Shown: positions 25,091-33,516 of the stretch, one piece after another
Position numbering within the stretch: position 1 is the stretch's first letter
How the letters are laid out: every line of letters begins with the position of its first letter
NCBI GenBank assembly: GCA_015061315.1
Contig: SUWV01000008.1
Span: 28,252 to 92,251, forward strand
DNA: 64,000 nt
Origin: Lentimicrobiaceae bacterium
GTDB lineage: Bacteria > Bacteroidota > Bacteroidia > Bacteroidales > F082
Direction: 5' to 3'
Position numbers and translations under genes: made by a program
The notes under the pieces: model-generated
The model's input: the letters and a program-made list of their open reading frames with translations, nothing else
What the model was told of the DNA's origin: nothing
Database searches by the model: none

Positions 25091-26299
25091 ATGAACAACG
25101 AAGGTAACAGAGGTAAACGTCAACGTATTACCACAAGAAAGACTGCTGGTGTACGCAGATTCAGTGAAGAGAGATTAGAGCAGTTCGAGAGAGAACAGGC
25201 TTCTCGCCGCGATGGTGACAATGAGCGTCCAAGAAAAACTTTCAGACCAAGAAGAGACGACGACAGAAAAACGTCTTCTTTTGAGAGAAAGAAATTTGGC
25301 GACAGACCTGTCAGAGAAAGAAGAGACGAGCGCGATGAGAATCGCAGCTTCAGAAGTCAAGACGATCGCCGTCCAAGAAAAGGCTTCAGCGAAGATCATG
25401 ACAACAACGACAGTCCATTCGGAAATCGTCGTAACGCCAGAGGCGCTGCTCGCAACGAGCGCAGCTTCGACAACAAAGGTCGTCGTGACGACAGACCAGA
25501 ACGTAAGAATACTGAACGTCGCGATGGCGGCGGTGGCTTTAAAAGAAGAGAGAAAGACCCTCTCTACGACAGACCAAAAGCTACAGGCCTTATCCGTCTT
25601 AACAAATATCTCGCCGACTCAGGCATCTGCTCACGTCGCGAAGCCGACGACCTCATCCTCGCTGGCGCAGTATCAGTGAACGGCGTAGTGGTGACAGAAC
25701 TCGGAACAAAAGTCAATACTACCGACAAGGTGGTCTACGGCGGTGAGACTCTCAACCGTGAGAAACTTCGCTACGTGCTCCTCAACAAACCTAAAGGCGT
25801 CATCACAACATCTGACGACCCTTATGAACGTCATACCGTCATGGAACTCGTTGAAGACGCTTGCCCTGAACGCATCTACCCCGTAGGTCGTTTAGATAGA
25901 AACACTATAGGTCTCCTCCTCCTCACCAACGACGGCGACCTCGCTAAAACACTCACTCACCCAAGTCACGAAGTGAAGAAACTTTATCATGCTACCCTTG
26001 ATAAACCTCTCACCAAAAACGACTTGATGAAAATCAGAGAAGGTCTCGTCCTCGAAGACGGTCCTATAGAAGTCGATGGCATCGACTGGGTAGCCGATGA
26101 TCCAACAAAACGCGAAATAGGAATAGAGATACACTCAGGACGTAACCATATCGTAAGACGTATCTTCGAAAGCCTCGGCTACGAAGTAGTGAAACTCGAT
26201 AGAGTGATGTTCGCAGGACTCACTAAACAAAACCTCCCACGTGGTCACTGGAGATTCCTCACACCATCAGAAATTAGCATTCTTAAAAGAATAAAATAA
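25091..26299 (+). CDS. rluB: RluB/RsuA-family rRNA pseudouridine synthase with a long Arg/Asp-rich N-terminus
   Basis: 402 aa. Isomerises a uridine in ribosomal RNA, by homology in 23S rRNA. Residues 1-165 are a low-complexity extension alternating Arg with Asp/Glu (many RRD, RPRK and DDR stretches), probably disordered and RNA-binding. The S4 domain starts at RLNKYLADSGICSRREADD (about 169-187). The catalytic domain has VGRLDRNTIG with the nucleophile Asp269, and ends in a HIVRRIFESLGYEV motif region. Extensions like this are common in Bacteroidota RluB-type enzymes but this one is long. Own promoter and terminator, so monocistronic. RsuA- versus RluB-type specificity is inferred only. Confidence 0.88.
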   Translation: MNNEGNRGKRQRITTRKTAGVRRFSEERLEQFEREQASRRDGDNERPRKTFRPRRDDDRKTSSFERKKFGDRPVRERRDERDENRSFRSQDDRRPRKGFSEDHDNNDSPFGNRRNARGAARNERSFDNKGRRDDRPERKNTERRDGGGGFKRREKDPLYDRPKATGLIRLNKYLADSGICSRREADDLILAGAVSVNGVVVTELGTKVNTTDKVVYGGETLNREKLRYVLLNKPKGVITTSDDPYERHTVMELVEDACPERIYPVGRLDRNTIGLLLLTNDGDLAKTLTHPSHEVKKLYHATLDKPLTKNDLMKIREGLVLEDGPIEVDGIDWVADDPTKREIGIEIHSGRNHIVRRIFESLGYEVVKLDRVMFAGLTKQNLPRGHWRFLTPSEISILKRIK

Positions 26300-26304
26300 A
26301 AATC

Positions 26305-26330
26305 GAGACCCAAAAGGGTCTCTTTTTTTT
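26305..26330 (+). terminator. Rho-independent terminator of the pseudouridine synthase gene
   Basis: GAGACCC, loop AAAA, GGGTCTC (26305-26322), followed by eight T. Six bp after the stop codon. Confidence 0.92.
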
Positions 26331-26496
26331 ACTTTGTCAGTCTATTCCCACAGCGAGCGTTCCGTTTCACTGCACATCCGACTATCCATCTCACGTCCCT
26401 ACAGGGCCAGTTGACTCATTGACTTTATCAGACGCACCAATTACATCTCTCTTATTTTCATGGGTGTAATGTGTCACGGCTCTACTCTTTGTCTTA

Positions 26497-27240
26497 TCAA
26501 AAAACTTCCCTCAAGACCTCCACCGATTTTATCTCTCTGACATTGTCGGCATGCAGCTTATAATAAGTAACGATGGCATCTAACAACTTACGACGAGAAT
26601 TTAAGTCGTAAAGTCGCGTAGCCGCAGAGTCTGTATATGTATCTTTCAACAAAGACTGCCTGCTTATCAAAAAGAATATTTTGCTCAACTCAGCATCTAT
26701 TTGATATATGTCGTTGTTCCATTTCTTGAAGTTACCATCCAACAAGTCGAAGCATAAGCCTTCGGAATAAGTATCAATGTTAGGGAAGAAGCCTAAATAT
26801 TTGCTCAGCTGCATGGAGAAAAAAAGCGGGAAGTTGGCATAGCTGGAAGTGGCTTCATCTAACCATATCATCGAATCGTAGATGAAGTTGAAAAGCTCGG
26901 TATCAGTCTCGCTCTCGCTGATAGACTTCGACAGCAACTCGCTTATAAATATCATGATGGTTGTCTTTTTAATATCGAAAGGTATAGTCTTATAACAATG
27001 AGACAGTGATAGTTCCTTAACAAAGCCAAGACTATCGTTTCCCACATCAGCCACAATCTCGAGCAATGTCATATTTTGAAACATAGCGGCTTTCATCTTC
27101 GATTTCTTACCGTAGACGCCTTTTACCATAAAAGACTGCATACCCGCATCTTCGGTAAACATCTTCACCACGAGACTGCTGTCACCGTATTTAATAGTAT
27201 GAAGTACAATGGCTCTTGTCTTGACTGTCGATTTTGCCAT
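26497..27240 (-). CDS. recO: DNA repair protein RecO
   Basis: 247-248 aa (ATG at 27243 or 27240). Works with RecR/RecF to load RecA on SSB-coated gaps. The N-terminal OB-fold is recognisable (KTRAIVLHTIKYGDSSLVVKMFT, shortened here by description only at its core KYGDSSLVV), followed by helical regions (LFFSMQLSKYLGFFPN). The zinc-binding cysteine cluster of many RecO proteins is absent: only one Cys remains at that site (GLCFDLLDG), as I would expect for Bacteroidota RecO. The start overlaps the stop of porZ by 1-4 bp (27240-27243), so translation is probably coupled. The intergenic DNA 26331-26496 downstream shows no recognisable feature. Confidence 0.9.
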   Translation of the reverse strand: MAKSTVKTRAIVLHTIKYGDSSLVVKMFTEDAGMQSFMVKGVYGKKSKMKAAMFQNMTLLEIVADVGNDSLGFVKELSLSHCYKTIPFDIKKTTIMIFISELLSKSISESETDTELFNFIYDSMIWLDEATSSYANFPLFFSMQLSKYLGFFPNIDTYSEGLCFDLLDGNFKKWNNDIYQIDAELSKIFFLISRQSLLKDTYTDSAATRLYDLNSRRKLLDAIVTYYKLHADNVREIKSVEVLREVF

Positions 27241-29534
27241 CACATTATAAGTATTTTAGTAGCGAAAGTCTCAATGCCAGTCTCATCGCTGACGAAGATA
27301 AGATACACGCCAGGTGCCACCTTATCGCCATTGATGGTGGTGCAATCCCAGACGGCTTGTCCACCTTCAGAATAAAGATGCGTCACGAAGGAGCCGTCGG
27401 CTGTCGTTATCTTCACCAAAGAGTTTGCGACTAAATTCTTGATACCCACCAAGCCTGTATAGTTTTGTCGTACTGGATTAGGATATACCACCACATCGGA
27501 ATTTGTTTTCTTACTTGCGGTGGCTCTTCCTCGCATGGAGATTATGCCTTTATCGGTACCGAAAAATATTTCGCCCTCGCTGTTGATGGCAATATCAACT
27601 ATGGTGTTTGAAAGCAAAGGGCTGTTGTCTTGCGTAAAATGATGATATTCTGTAAGTCCATTATTAGAGATATAGAAAGCACCATTTTTTGTTCCCACCC
27701 ATAAGTTGTTCGCTTCATCGACACATATCGAGAGTATCGACTCGCCAGAGAGCAGATAATCAGCTTGACCAGAGCCGTCGTTTCGTGGTACCAATATTCT
27801 TGAAGCGTCGTAGTTTACGCCCTGTTTGAAAATCTTTGAGGTGGAATAAAACTGGGCGAGCCCGTCGTTGGTGCCAATCCAGACCGTTCCATTATGGTCG
27901 ACAGCCATGCAGTTAGCCTCAGCCGGAAGTCCGCCCTGCCCTGTCGTTTTACTGATTATCTTATACTTATCATCGTGAGAATCATAGATTGTGTTATTGT
28001 CGTTAAAGACAATGATATTACCATTACGGCATAAAATCCATTTGTAATCATTATGATCAACCATAAGACGACTGATTTGTTCGGTGCCTATAGCAAATGA
28101 AAACCACTCATCTTTATTTGTCTTCACCGACAACATCTTTTCTGCTCTGCTATTAGCGACCCATAAATTGTTACGGCTGTCGAAGTCCATGCCAGTGACA
28201 TATATGTAATCGTAGCCTATCAATTTACCGAGACTGCTATTCTTGTCGTCATAAATATTTTTCAATTTAAAATCTTCAAATTCCAAAATACCTTTATGAT
28301 AAGAGCCGACATAAACTTTAGAATTGTCGATAGGATCGATGGCTATGGTAACAATATCAGATATTGTATCAAGAGCTTCTATATTAGAAGCATTAAAGTT
28401 ATGCCATTCGTAGTTGGAATAACAGAAGAAACCATCATTCATCCAGTTTTTCGCCCATGTCATTGAGTAACCGCCTGGAGCCACCCACAGCTGATTACCC
28501 ATAGCCTTCATCTCAAAAACAGAATTGCTGTAAGGTCCGTTGAAGGGTATAGGGTCACACGACACTTTCGGAATCCATTTAAAGAGGCTATTGTTGCTAT
28601 CGCCTATCCAATAGCACTTTTCATCTGAGTCATAAATGCAATCGAAAGGCTCCACATTACCAGAATAAGTCGATATAACATCATCATTATAATCCAATGC
28701 CATTACAGAATAATGTGCGGTGATGAGCAATCTGTCATCATACGCCCTGATGTTCCTTTTTATAGAATATGAATTTGACTTATGATAATCCCATTTCTCA
28801 CCATCATATACAAACAAGGTATCAGTATTATATTCATTTCTTGAATAGTTAGCATACAGCCTGTCACCAAAAGTCTCTATCTCAGAATAATTTAAATCGT
28901 CGTGAATCATTGATGTGTCGCGAGTCCACTGGGAGAAATCGGCGAGGTTGTTACTTTCATAATCAGCATAATAAACGCCATTAGTTGTAGCAGCATATAA
29001 TTTATCATCATATAAAGTAATGTCATTGACACTCAGATAAGAGCCATTCTCACCTATTATATATGTGTCGCTGACTTCCATACGTTTAAGGTCGATGAGC
29101 ACGATACCGAAGCCACAGCATACGTAAGCCTTATCGTCGATGAAATAAACGTCGTTGATATTTTTATTTCCTAAGATATTTTTATTTTTGATCTCATTGA
29201 GATTTATGATATTTCCATCATTGTCGACGATGTCGATATTAGCGTTAGAATAGCCTATGAATAACATGTCGGTCTTCGGATTATATCGCATCACTCCGAT
29301 ACCGAAGTCTGATAAGCCATTGACTTTCGTCAGTTTATTTATGGAATTATCGTCAAGGTTATAATAAAAAATCTCGTACGGTGTTGCCGCATAAATTCTC
29401 TTATCAACTTTCTCAACATTAATCACACACAAACCAGGAGCATGAGTCCTCCACTCGTTGATTTTCATCTGCCCGAAACCCGACATCACACCAAGCACCA
29501 TAAAACACAATAAAAATATATTCTTCTTACTCAT
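27240..29534 (-). CDS. porZ: PorZ-like T9SS surface beta-propeller protein
   Basis: About 764 aa (start MSKKN at 29534; an ATG 18 nt upstream is possible). Signal peptide (IFLLCFMVLGVMSGFGQ), then two seven-bladed propellers of the two-component-regulator propeller type (for example AVDHNGTVWIGTNDGLAQF, CVDEANNLWVGTKNGAFYI, AINSEGEIFFGTDKGIISM) and a C-terminal sorting-domain-like module (VVYPNPVRQN to FATKILIM). PorZ is part of the T9SS attachment complex that feeds anionic LPS to cargo proteins. Length, mature start (INEWRTHAPG) and overlap with recO fit PorZ. A stand-alone propeller protein is the alternative. Confidence 0.78.
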   Translation of the reverse strand: MSKKNIFLLCFMVLGVMSGFGQMKINEWRTHAPGLCVINVEKVDKRIYAATPYEIFYYNLDDNSINKLTKVNGLSDFGIGVMRYNPKTDMLFIGYSNANIDIVDNDGNIINLNEIKNKNILGNKNINDVYFIDDKAYVCCGFGIVLIDLKRMEVSDTYIIGENGSYLSVNDITLYDDKLYAATTNGVYYADYESNNLADFSQWTRDTSMIHDDLNYSEIETFGDRLYANYSRNEYNTDTLFVYDGEKWDYHKSNSYSIKRNIRAYDDRLLITAHYSVMALDYNDDVISTYSGNVEPFDCIYDSDEKCYWIGDSNNSLFKWIPKVSCDPIPFNGPYSNSVFEMKAMGNQLWVAPGGYSMTWAKNWMNDGFFCYSNYEWHNFNASNIEALDTISDIVTIAIDPIDNSKVYVGSYHKGILEFEDFKLKNIYDDKNSSLGKLIGYDYIYVTGMDFDSRNNLWVANSRAEKMLSVKTNKDEWFSFAIGTEQISRLMVDHNDYKWILCRNGNIIVFNDNNTIYDSHDDKYKIISKTTGQGGLPAEANCMAVDHNGTVWIGTNDGLAQFYSTSKIFKQGVNYDASRILVPRNDGSGQADYLLSGESILSICVDEANNLWVGTKNGAFYISNNGLTEYHHFTQDNSPLLSNTIVDIAINSEGEIFFGTDKGIISMRGRATASKKTNSDVVVYPNPVRQNYTGLVGIKNLVANSLVKITTADGSFVTHLYSEGGQAVWDCTTINGDKVAPGVYLIFVSDETGIETFATKILIM

Positions 29535-29560
29535 ATCTTTAATATTTTTCATTCTTTACT

Positions 29561-29690
29561 CTTTTAACTTTAACCCTTTACTCCTTTAACCCTTTACTCC
29601 TTTAACCCTTTACTCCTTAACCCTTTACTCCTTTACCCCATCACTCCCCAACTTCATTACTCCATTACTCCTTTTTAACTCCAACCCCCA
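29561..29690. repeat. 16-bp (double octamer) tandem array upstream of porZ
   Basis: The core 29570-29633 contains four copies of TTAACCCT TTACTCCT, one of them a base short, followed by degenerate CACTCC/ATTACTCC copies to about 29690. It fills the whole space between the nuclease gene and porZ, so it is part of the porZ leader or of the nuclease 3' end. No promoter box is visible within it. Confidence 0.75.
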
Positions 29691-29695
29691 AACTA

Positions 29696-30457
29696 TTATT
29701 GTACTGTCCATTTAGAAAAATCCACATCAGCCTCCACTTTTTTCTCTATCTTATTTGGCAGTGATGGGAAGAAATCAATATTAGTCAATTCTTCCACCTC
29801 ATCTACTGTCATGGCGTAGGTCGACATTGGTTTTCTTCCGCTTATATTTTCGTAGACGAAGCCGATGGTATGAAGTTCGTTGTTTTCTTCTTGCAATAAT
29901 ACCTTAAAGAAAGCCTGAGGCACCACGACCTTATTCTCGCCTATTGTCTTGGAGGTGTCGTTCACTATGGGACCGCATATCACGAATATCTTACCTTTTT
30001 GAGATGCGAGCTCACGTACTTGTTCTTCAAGGTCTTTCCACACTCCGCCGTTGAGGTTAGGATTTTGCGGGCAAATATTGGAGAGGTAGAATGACTCGCG
30101 CATCGCCTGTTCGTCCCATTTCATGTCGGCTGCCGGCGCCATATGACCTCTGTCGTAGCCAGAATGTTTATAGTCGTTGGTATGAGCCGATACGTTTTGC
30201 GGCACCATAGGATCAGGCTTAAACTTATCGTAGCGAGGCACCTCGCCTTTTACTTCAATATCCGTCAGTTCGTATGCCACCCAGTTCGGAATCTTCCAGT
30301 CGTAATTATATGAAAGAGTGAAACCCTTATGCGTGATGACTCTGTCGCTACGCTCATCGGTAATAGTCGGAATTTCAATGTCTTCGAGATTTATATTCTG
30401 ACAAGAAACATTTGTGAGACATAATATTAATATAAGGAGGAGCAACGACTTTCTCAT
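29696..30457 (-). CDS. DNA/RNA non-specific endonuclease, lipoprotein
   Basis: 253 aa. A His-Me (beta-beta-alpha metal) nuclease of the NucA/EndoG family that degrades DNA and RNA without sequence preference. The hallmark DRGHMAPAAD is present (His as general base), followed by NICPQNPNLNGGVWKDLE with the Mg-binding Asn. The N-terminus is a lipoprotein signal ending VSC, so the enzyme is probably anchored on the outer membrane or in the periplasm, for nutrient scavenging or digestion of incoming DNA. Same strand as porZ and recO but separated from porZ by the tandem array. A -7 box lies 18 bp upstream. Confidence 0.9.
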   Translation of the reverse strand: MRKSLLLLILILCLTNVSCQNINLEDIEIPTITDERSDRVITHKGFTLSYNYDWKIPNWVAYELTDIEVKGEVPRYDKFKPDPMVPQNVSAHTNDYKHSGYDRGHMAPAADMKWDEQAMRESFYLSNICPQNPNLNGGVWKDLEEQVRELASQKGKIFVICGPIVNDTSKTIGENKVVVPQAFFKVLLQEENNELHTIGFVYENISGRKPMSTYAMTVDEVEELTNIDFFPSLPNKIEKKVEADVDFSKWTVQ

Positions 30458-30474
30458 TTCTTAATAATTTTTCA

Positions 30475-30482
30475 CAAAGTTA
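30475..30482 (-). promoter_or_regulatory. -7 box of the nuclease gene
   Basis: The minus strand reads TAACTTTG, matching TAnnTTTG, 17 bp before the ATG at 30457. Confidence 0.55.
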
Positions 30483-30535
30483 AAAAGAAATAAAAATAAG
30501 TGTGACATTTAATCAAATAATATTTTCAAAATAAT

Positions 30536-30543
30536 TATCTTTG
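30536..30543 (+). promoter_or_regulatory. -7 box of gpmA
   Basis: TATCTTTG, 40 bp before the ATG at 30584; divergent from the nuclease promoter about 60 bp away. Confidence 0.6.
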
Positions 30544-30583
30544 CATCTCAATTTTAATGTTAAAAACATAAATATATCTCAAC

Positions 30584-31330
30584 ATGAAAAAACTTATTTT
30601 GATCCGTCACGGAGAAAGCGAATGGAATAAGCTTAATCTCTTCACAGGTTGGACCGATGTCGACCTCAGCCCTAAAGGTTTGGAAGAGGCTTTTGAAGCA
30701 GGTAAACTCCTCAAACAAGAAAACTATAAACCAGAATTATGTTTCACTTCTTATCTTAAAAGAGCTGTCAAGACTTTAAATAACGTCCTCGATGCTATGG
30801 ATATGGACTGGCTTCCAGTACAGAAGAGCTGGAGATTAAACGAAAAGAGCTATGGTGCAATCCAAGGTCTTAACAAAGCCGACACAGCAGCTAAATATGG
30901 CGACGAACAAGTCTTGATATGGCGCCGCTCCTTCGACGTACAACCTCCAGCATTGGAGATGAACGACCCTAAAAGCCCAAGAATGGACGCTCGCTACGCT
31001 GAACTCACCGACGAACAAATACCTCTCACGGAATCATTGAAAGACACTATCGAACGTCTTATGCCTTACTATAACGACGTAATCCTTAAAGCTTTCGAAA
31101 ATCATGACCAAGTGATGGTAGTGGCTCACGGCAACTCATTGAGAGGCATCGTCAAAGAACTCCGCGGAATGACTAACGAGGAAATCATTAAATTCAATAT
31201 CCCAACAGCAGTACCTTACGTATTCGAGTTCGACGACAATATGAAACTCCAAAACCATTTCTTCCTCGGCGACCAAGAAGAAATAAAACGTAAAATGGAA
31301 AGCGTTGCTAACCAAGGAAAAGCTAAATAA
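30584..31330 (+). CDS. gpmA: 2,3-bisphosphoglycerate-dependent phosphoglycerate mutase
   Basis: 248 aa, the standard length. Interconverts 3- and 2-phosphoglycerate in glycolysis and gluconeogenesis. The phosphohistidine motif LIRHGESEWN is at residues 5-14 (His9), followed by NLFTGWTDVDLS and the proton-donor Glu region RLNEKSYGAIQGLNK; the second His is in VAHGNSLRG. Monocistronic with its own promoter. The codons are notably rich in C-ending triplets, as for a highly expressed gene. Followed 4 bp later by an inverted octamer array that may act as terminator. Confidence 0.97.
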   Translation: MKKLILIRHGESEWNKLNLFTGWTDVDLSPKGLEEAFEAGKLLKQENYKPELCFTSYLKRAVKTLNNVLDAMDMDWLPVQKSWRLNEKSYGAIQGLNKADTAAKYGDEQVLIWRRSFDVQPPALEMNDPKSPRMDARYAELTDEQIPLTESLKDTIERLMPYYNDVILKAFENHDQVMVVAHGNSLRGIVKELRGMTNEEIIKFNIPTAVPYVFEFDDNMKLQNHFFLGDQEEIKRKMESVANQGKAK

Positions 31331-31334
31331 AAAA

Positions 31335-31403
31335 CTGAAAATATGAAAATCTGAAAAGTTGAGAATGAGAAGTTTTCAGTTTTTCAGTTTTTCAAGTTCT
31401 CAA
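31335..31403. repeat. Inverted octamer array after gpmA
   Basis: CTGAAAAT, ATGAAAAT, CTGAAAAG, TTGAGAAT, a 5-nt spacer, then GTTTTCAG, TTTTTCAG, TTTTTCAA, GTTCTCAA. The halves are complementary and can form a hairpin of about 30 bp with mismatches. Same family as 796-891 and 60410-60470; again directly after a stop codon. Confidence 0.75.
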
Positions 31404-31421
31404 ATTTAAAATAAATAGACA

Positions 31422-32120
31422 ATGAGAAATCGTTGGGTTATTCCGGATGTACATGGTAATATAAAAACCTTGAAATCTTTGATAGAGCATTATATCGAAC
31501 TATCAAAAGATGATGAGTTATATTTCCTCGGCGATTATATCGACCGCGGTCCCGATAGCAAAGGCGTCATCGACTATATCATGAGCCTCCAAAATTCAGG
31601 ATATAGTATTCACTGCATCAGAGGTAACCACGAAGATTATTGCATCAGGGCTTGGGAAGACGACAAAAAGAGATTCTTCTTCAAAGGCAGAATTGAAAAA
31701 GAATGGCGCAGAAACGGAGCTACACGAACATTGATGAGCTTCAATGCCAAGCGTCCTCGCAACATCGATAAGATGTATATCGACTGGATGAGAAACACCA
31801 AATATTATATCGAACTCGACAAGTGTATCTTGGTTCATGCTGGACTTAACTTCGGTATCAACAATCCATTCGACGACATCAGAAGCATGATGTGGATAAG
31901 AGATTTCAAAGTCGATAAAAACAAAGCCGGTGGCAAGAAAGTCATTCACGGTCACGTCCCAGTCGAAATGACAATGATAGAGCTGTTTAAAAATAATAAA
32001 TATGACTTCTTGTCGCTCGACAACGGCGTATATTACAATAACAAGGAAGGCTTCGGCAACCTGCTCGCCTATAACATCGACACCGAAGAAATACTCATTC
32101 AGCCCAACATAGATTTCTAA
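31422..32120 (+). CDS. PPP-family Ser/Thr phosphoprotein phosphatase (metallophosphoesterase)
   Basis: 232 aa. The dinuclear-metal phosphatase signature is complete: DVHGN (residues 9-13), GDYIDRGPDS and RGNHE, followed by a His in LVHAGLN and one in VIHGHVP. These are the motifs of bacterial PrpA/PrpB-like and lambda-type phosphatases. Likely dephosphorylates Ser/Thr/Tyr phosphoproteins or small phosphate esters in the cytoplasm; the substrate is unknown. ApaH-like hydrolysis of dinucleotide polyphosphates is an alternative. Five bp before the TatD-like gene, so probably first gene of an operon with it and tcdA. Confidence 0.85.
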   Translation: MRNRWVIPDVHGNIKTLKSLIEHYIELSKDDELYFLGDYIDRGPDSKGVIDYIMSLQNSGYSIHCIRGNHEDYCIRAWEDDKKRFFFKGRIEKEWRRNGATRTLMSFNAKRPRNIDKMYIDWMRNTKYYIELDKCILVHAGLNFGINNPFDDIRSMMWIRDFKVDKNKAGGKKVIHGHVPVEMTMIELFKNNKYDFLSLDNGVYYNNKEGFGNLLAYNIDTEEILIQPNIDF

Positions 32121-32125
32121 TAACA

Positions 32126-32803
32126 ATGAGTCCTTTTGTCAATATTCACACACATCATTATATTGATAACAAAGATCTTATTCAAATAGTAAACATCGAC
32201 ATCGATAATCTCAATGTCGATGTTTCTTATTTCCATAGCGTAGGGATACATCCGTGGGAAAGTCTACGGTCTACTGACTACAGTCTACAAACCTTGTCGA
32301 CTCTTTCTCAGATTCTCAGTTTTTCAAATTCTCAATTTCTCAAAGCCATAGGAGAATGCGGCATCGACAGAGCGTGTGACATCGACATTGAGATACAGAA
32401 GTCCATTTTCATAAAACAGATAGAAATAGCCGAGCGACATCAGAAGCCTTTGATAATACATTGCGTGCGTGCATATCCCGACATCATCTCCATAAGGAAA
32501 GAGACAAAAGCCACGATGCCATGGATCCTTCACGGCTTTCAAGGCAACGAGCAGACGGCGATGCAGCTTCTACGACATGACGGCGTTTATATCTCACTCG
32601 GAGACGTCTTGTTCAAAAACGAAGACCGAGCGCGACGACTTCTCGATATTATCCCTTGCGAGAGATTGTTTTTCGAGACCGACGTGGCGGAGAGAAACAT
32701 CGCTGAGGTATATGAGAAAGCCTCGCTGCTGTCGGGCACTGAAATAGAGACTTTACGCAATGATATTTTTAATAACTTTGTAAAAATTTTTGGTGATATA
32801 TGA
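32126..32803 (+). CDS. TatD-family metal-dependent hydrolase with repeat-derived insertion
   Basis: 225 aa, TIM-barrel metallohydrolase of the TatD family (DNase or deacylase type). Metal-site motifs are NIHTHHY (6-12), AIGECGID (Glu), LIIHCVRA, LHGFQG and FETDV. Residues 46-73, between SVGIHPWE and the GECGID strand, are encoded by two repeat families in tandem (32261-32288 and 32304-32343), giving a Ser/Leu-rich loop in place of the usual helix region. All metal motifs remain. The stop overlaps the start of tcdA by 4 bp, suggesting translational coupling. Exact substrate not assignable. Confidence 0.85.
   Translation: MSPFVNIHTHHYIDNKDLIQIVNIDIDNLNVDVSYFHSVGIHPWESLRSTDYSLQTLSTLSQILSFSNSQFLKAIGECGIDRACDIDIEIQKSIFIKQIEIAERHQKPLIIHCVRAYPDIISIRKETKATMPWILHGFQGNEQTAMQLLRHDGVYISLGDVLFKNEDRARRLLDIIPCERLFFETDVAERNIAEVYEKASLLSGTEIETLRNDIFNNFVKIFGDI
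32261..32343 (+). repeat. Composite heptamer/octamer arrays inside the TatD-like gene
   Basis: Four heptamers AGTCTAC, GGTCTAC, TGACTAC, AGTCTAC (32261-32288), a 15-bp spacer, then five octamers TTTCTCAG, ATTCTCAG, TTTTTCAA, ATTCTCAA, TTTCTCAA (32304-32343). The heptamers are nearly the same as those after recG (62584-62611), and the octamers match the GTTTTCAG arm of the intergenic hairpins. The coding orientation is stop-free. Confidence 0.75.
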
Positions 32804-33516
32804 ATTGGAACTCGAGGACACAGTTATTGCTTGGAGAAGAAGGCGTTAAGAAATTAGCGTCGAGTCATGTCTTGGTTGTAGGACTTGGTGGCGTGGGAGC
32901 TTATGCCGCCGAACAGTTGGCACGTGCTGGCATAGGTAAGATGACAATAGTGGATTGCGACACCGTTAATGTCACTAACAAAAACCGACAGCTCCTCGCT
33001 TTAGACAGCACCGTAGGTCGTCCGAAAGTTGAAGTGATGGCAGAACGTATCCGCGACATCAATCCCGATGTGGAAGTGGTGGCATTAAACCAATATCTCA
33101 AAGACCAGCCTATCATCGACTTGATGGAGCAGCCTTTCGACTATATCGTCGATGCCATCGACACCCTCGCTCCAAAAGTATTCCTATTATATTACGCCGT
33201 GCTGAACAAGCAGAACATCGTGAGCTGCATGGGCTCAGGAGGTAAGCTCGACCCTTCTATGATACAAGTCGCCGACATTGCAAAGTCACACAACTGCAGG
33301 TTAGCGTTTTATGTAAGGAAAAGGCTACATCGTCTCGGGATAAGAGAAGGCATTACCGTAGTATTCTCGCCAGAGAAGGTGGCAGACAGCGCCGTCTCGA
33401 TAGAAGAACAGACAGAGAACAAGATAGCGACAGTAGGGACAATATCATACATGCCCGCCATGTTCGGCTGCTACTGCGCCTCGCACGTCATCAGGGAGAT
33501 ATTAGCCAGAGACTAA
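32800..33516 (+). CDS. tcdA: tRNA threonylcarbamoyladenosine dehydratase
   Basis: 238 aa ThiF/E1-like adenylating enzyme. Forms the cyclic derivative of t6A at position 37 of tRNAs reading ANN codons. The ATP-binding loop VVGLGGVGAYAAEQLARAG lies at about 26-44, followed by IVDCDTVNVTNKNRQ and the CsdL/TcdA-typical DAIDTLAPKVFLL and YVRKRLHRLGI. Overlaps the TatD-like gene by 4 bp at its start. At its end it overlaps the convergent zinc-ribbon gene by 15 bp (33502-33516). Confidence 0.93.
   Translation: MNWNSRTQLLLGEEGVKKLASSHVLVVGLGGVGAYAAEQLARAGIGKMTIVDCDTVNVTNKNRQLLALDSTVGRPKVEVMAERIRDINPDVEVVALNQYLKDQPIIDLMEQPFDYIVDAIDTLAPKVFLLYYAVLNKQNIVSCMGSGGKLDPSMIQVADIAKSHNCRLAFYVRKRLHRLGIREGITVVFSPEKVADSAVSIEEQTENKIATVGTISYMPAMFGCYCASHVIREILARD

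Noticed and set aside
25212..25679. Open frame of 155 codons overlapping the pseudouridine synthase gene in another frame
   Set aside because: Its protein is low complexity, has no start signal, and mirrors the Arg/Asp codon pattern of the real gene; treated as a shadow.
26331..26496. Possible small RNA or tRNA between the pseudouridine synthase and recO genes
   Set aside because: No cloverleaf, no TAnnTTTG box and no strong hairpin after the terminator; nothing supportable seen.
31596..32126. Minus-strand open frame of 176 codons opposite the phosphatase gene
   Set aside because: The plus strand encodes a clear PPP-family phosphatase with complete motifs; the antisense frame has no recognisable domain.
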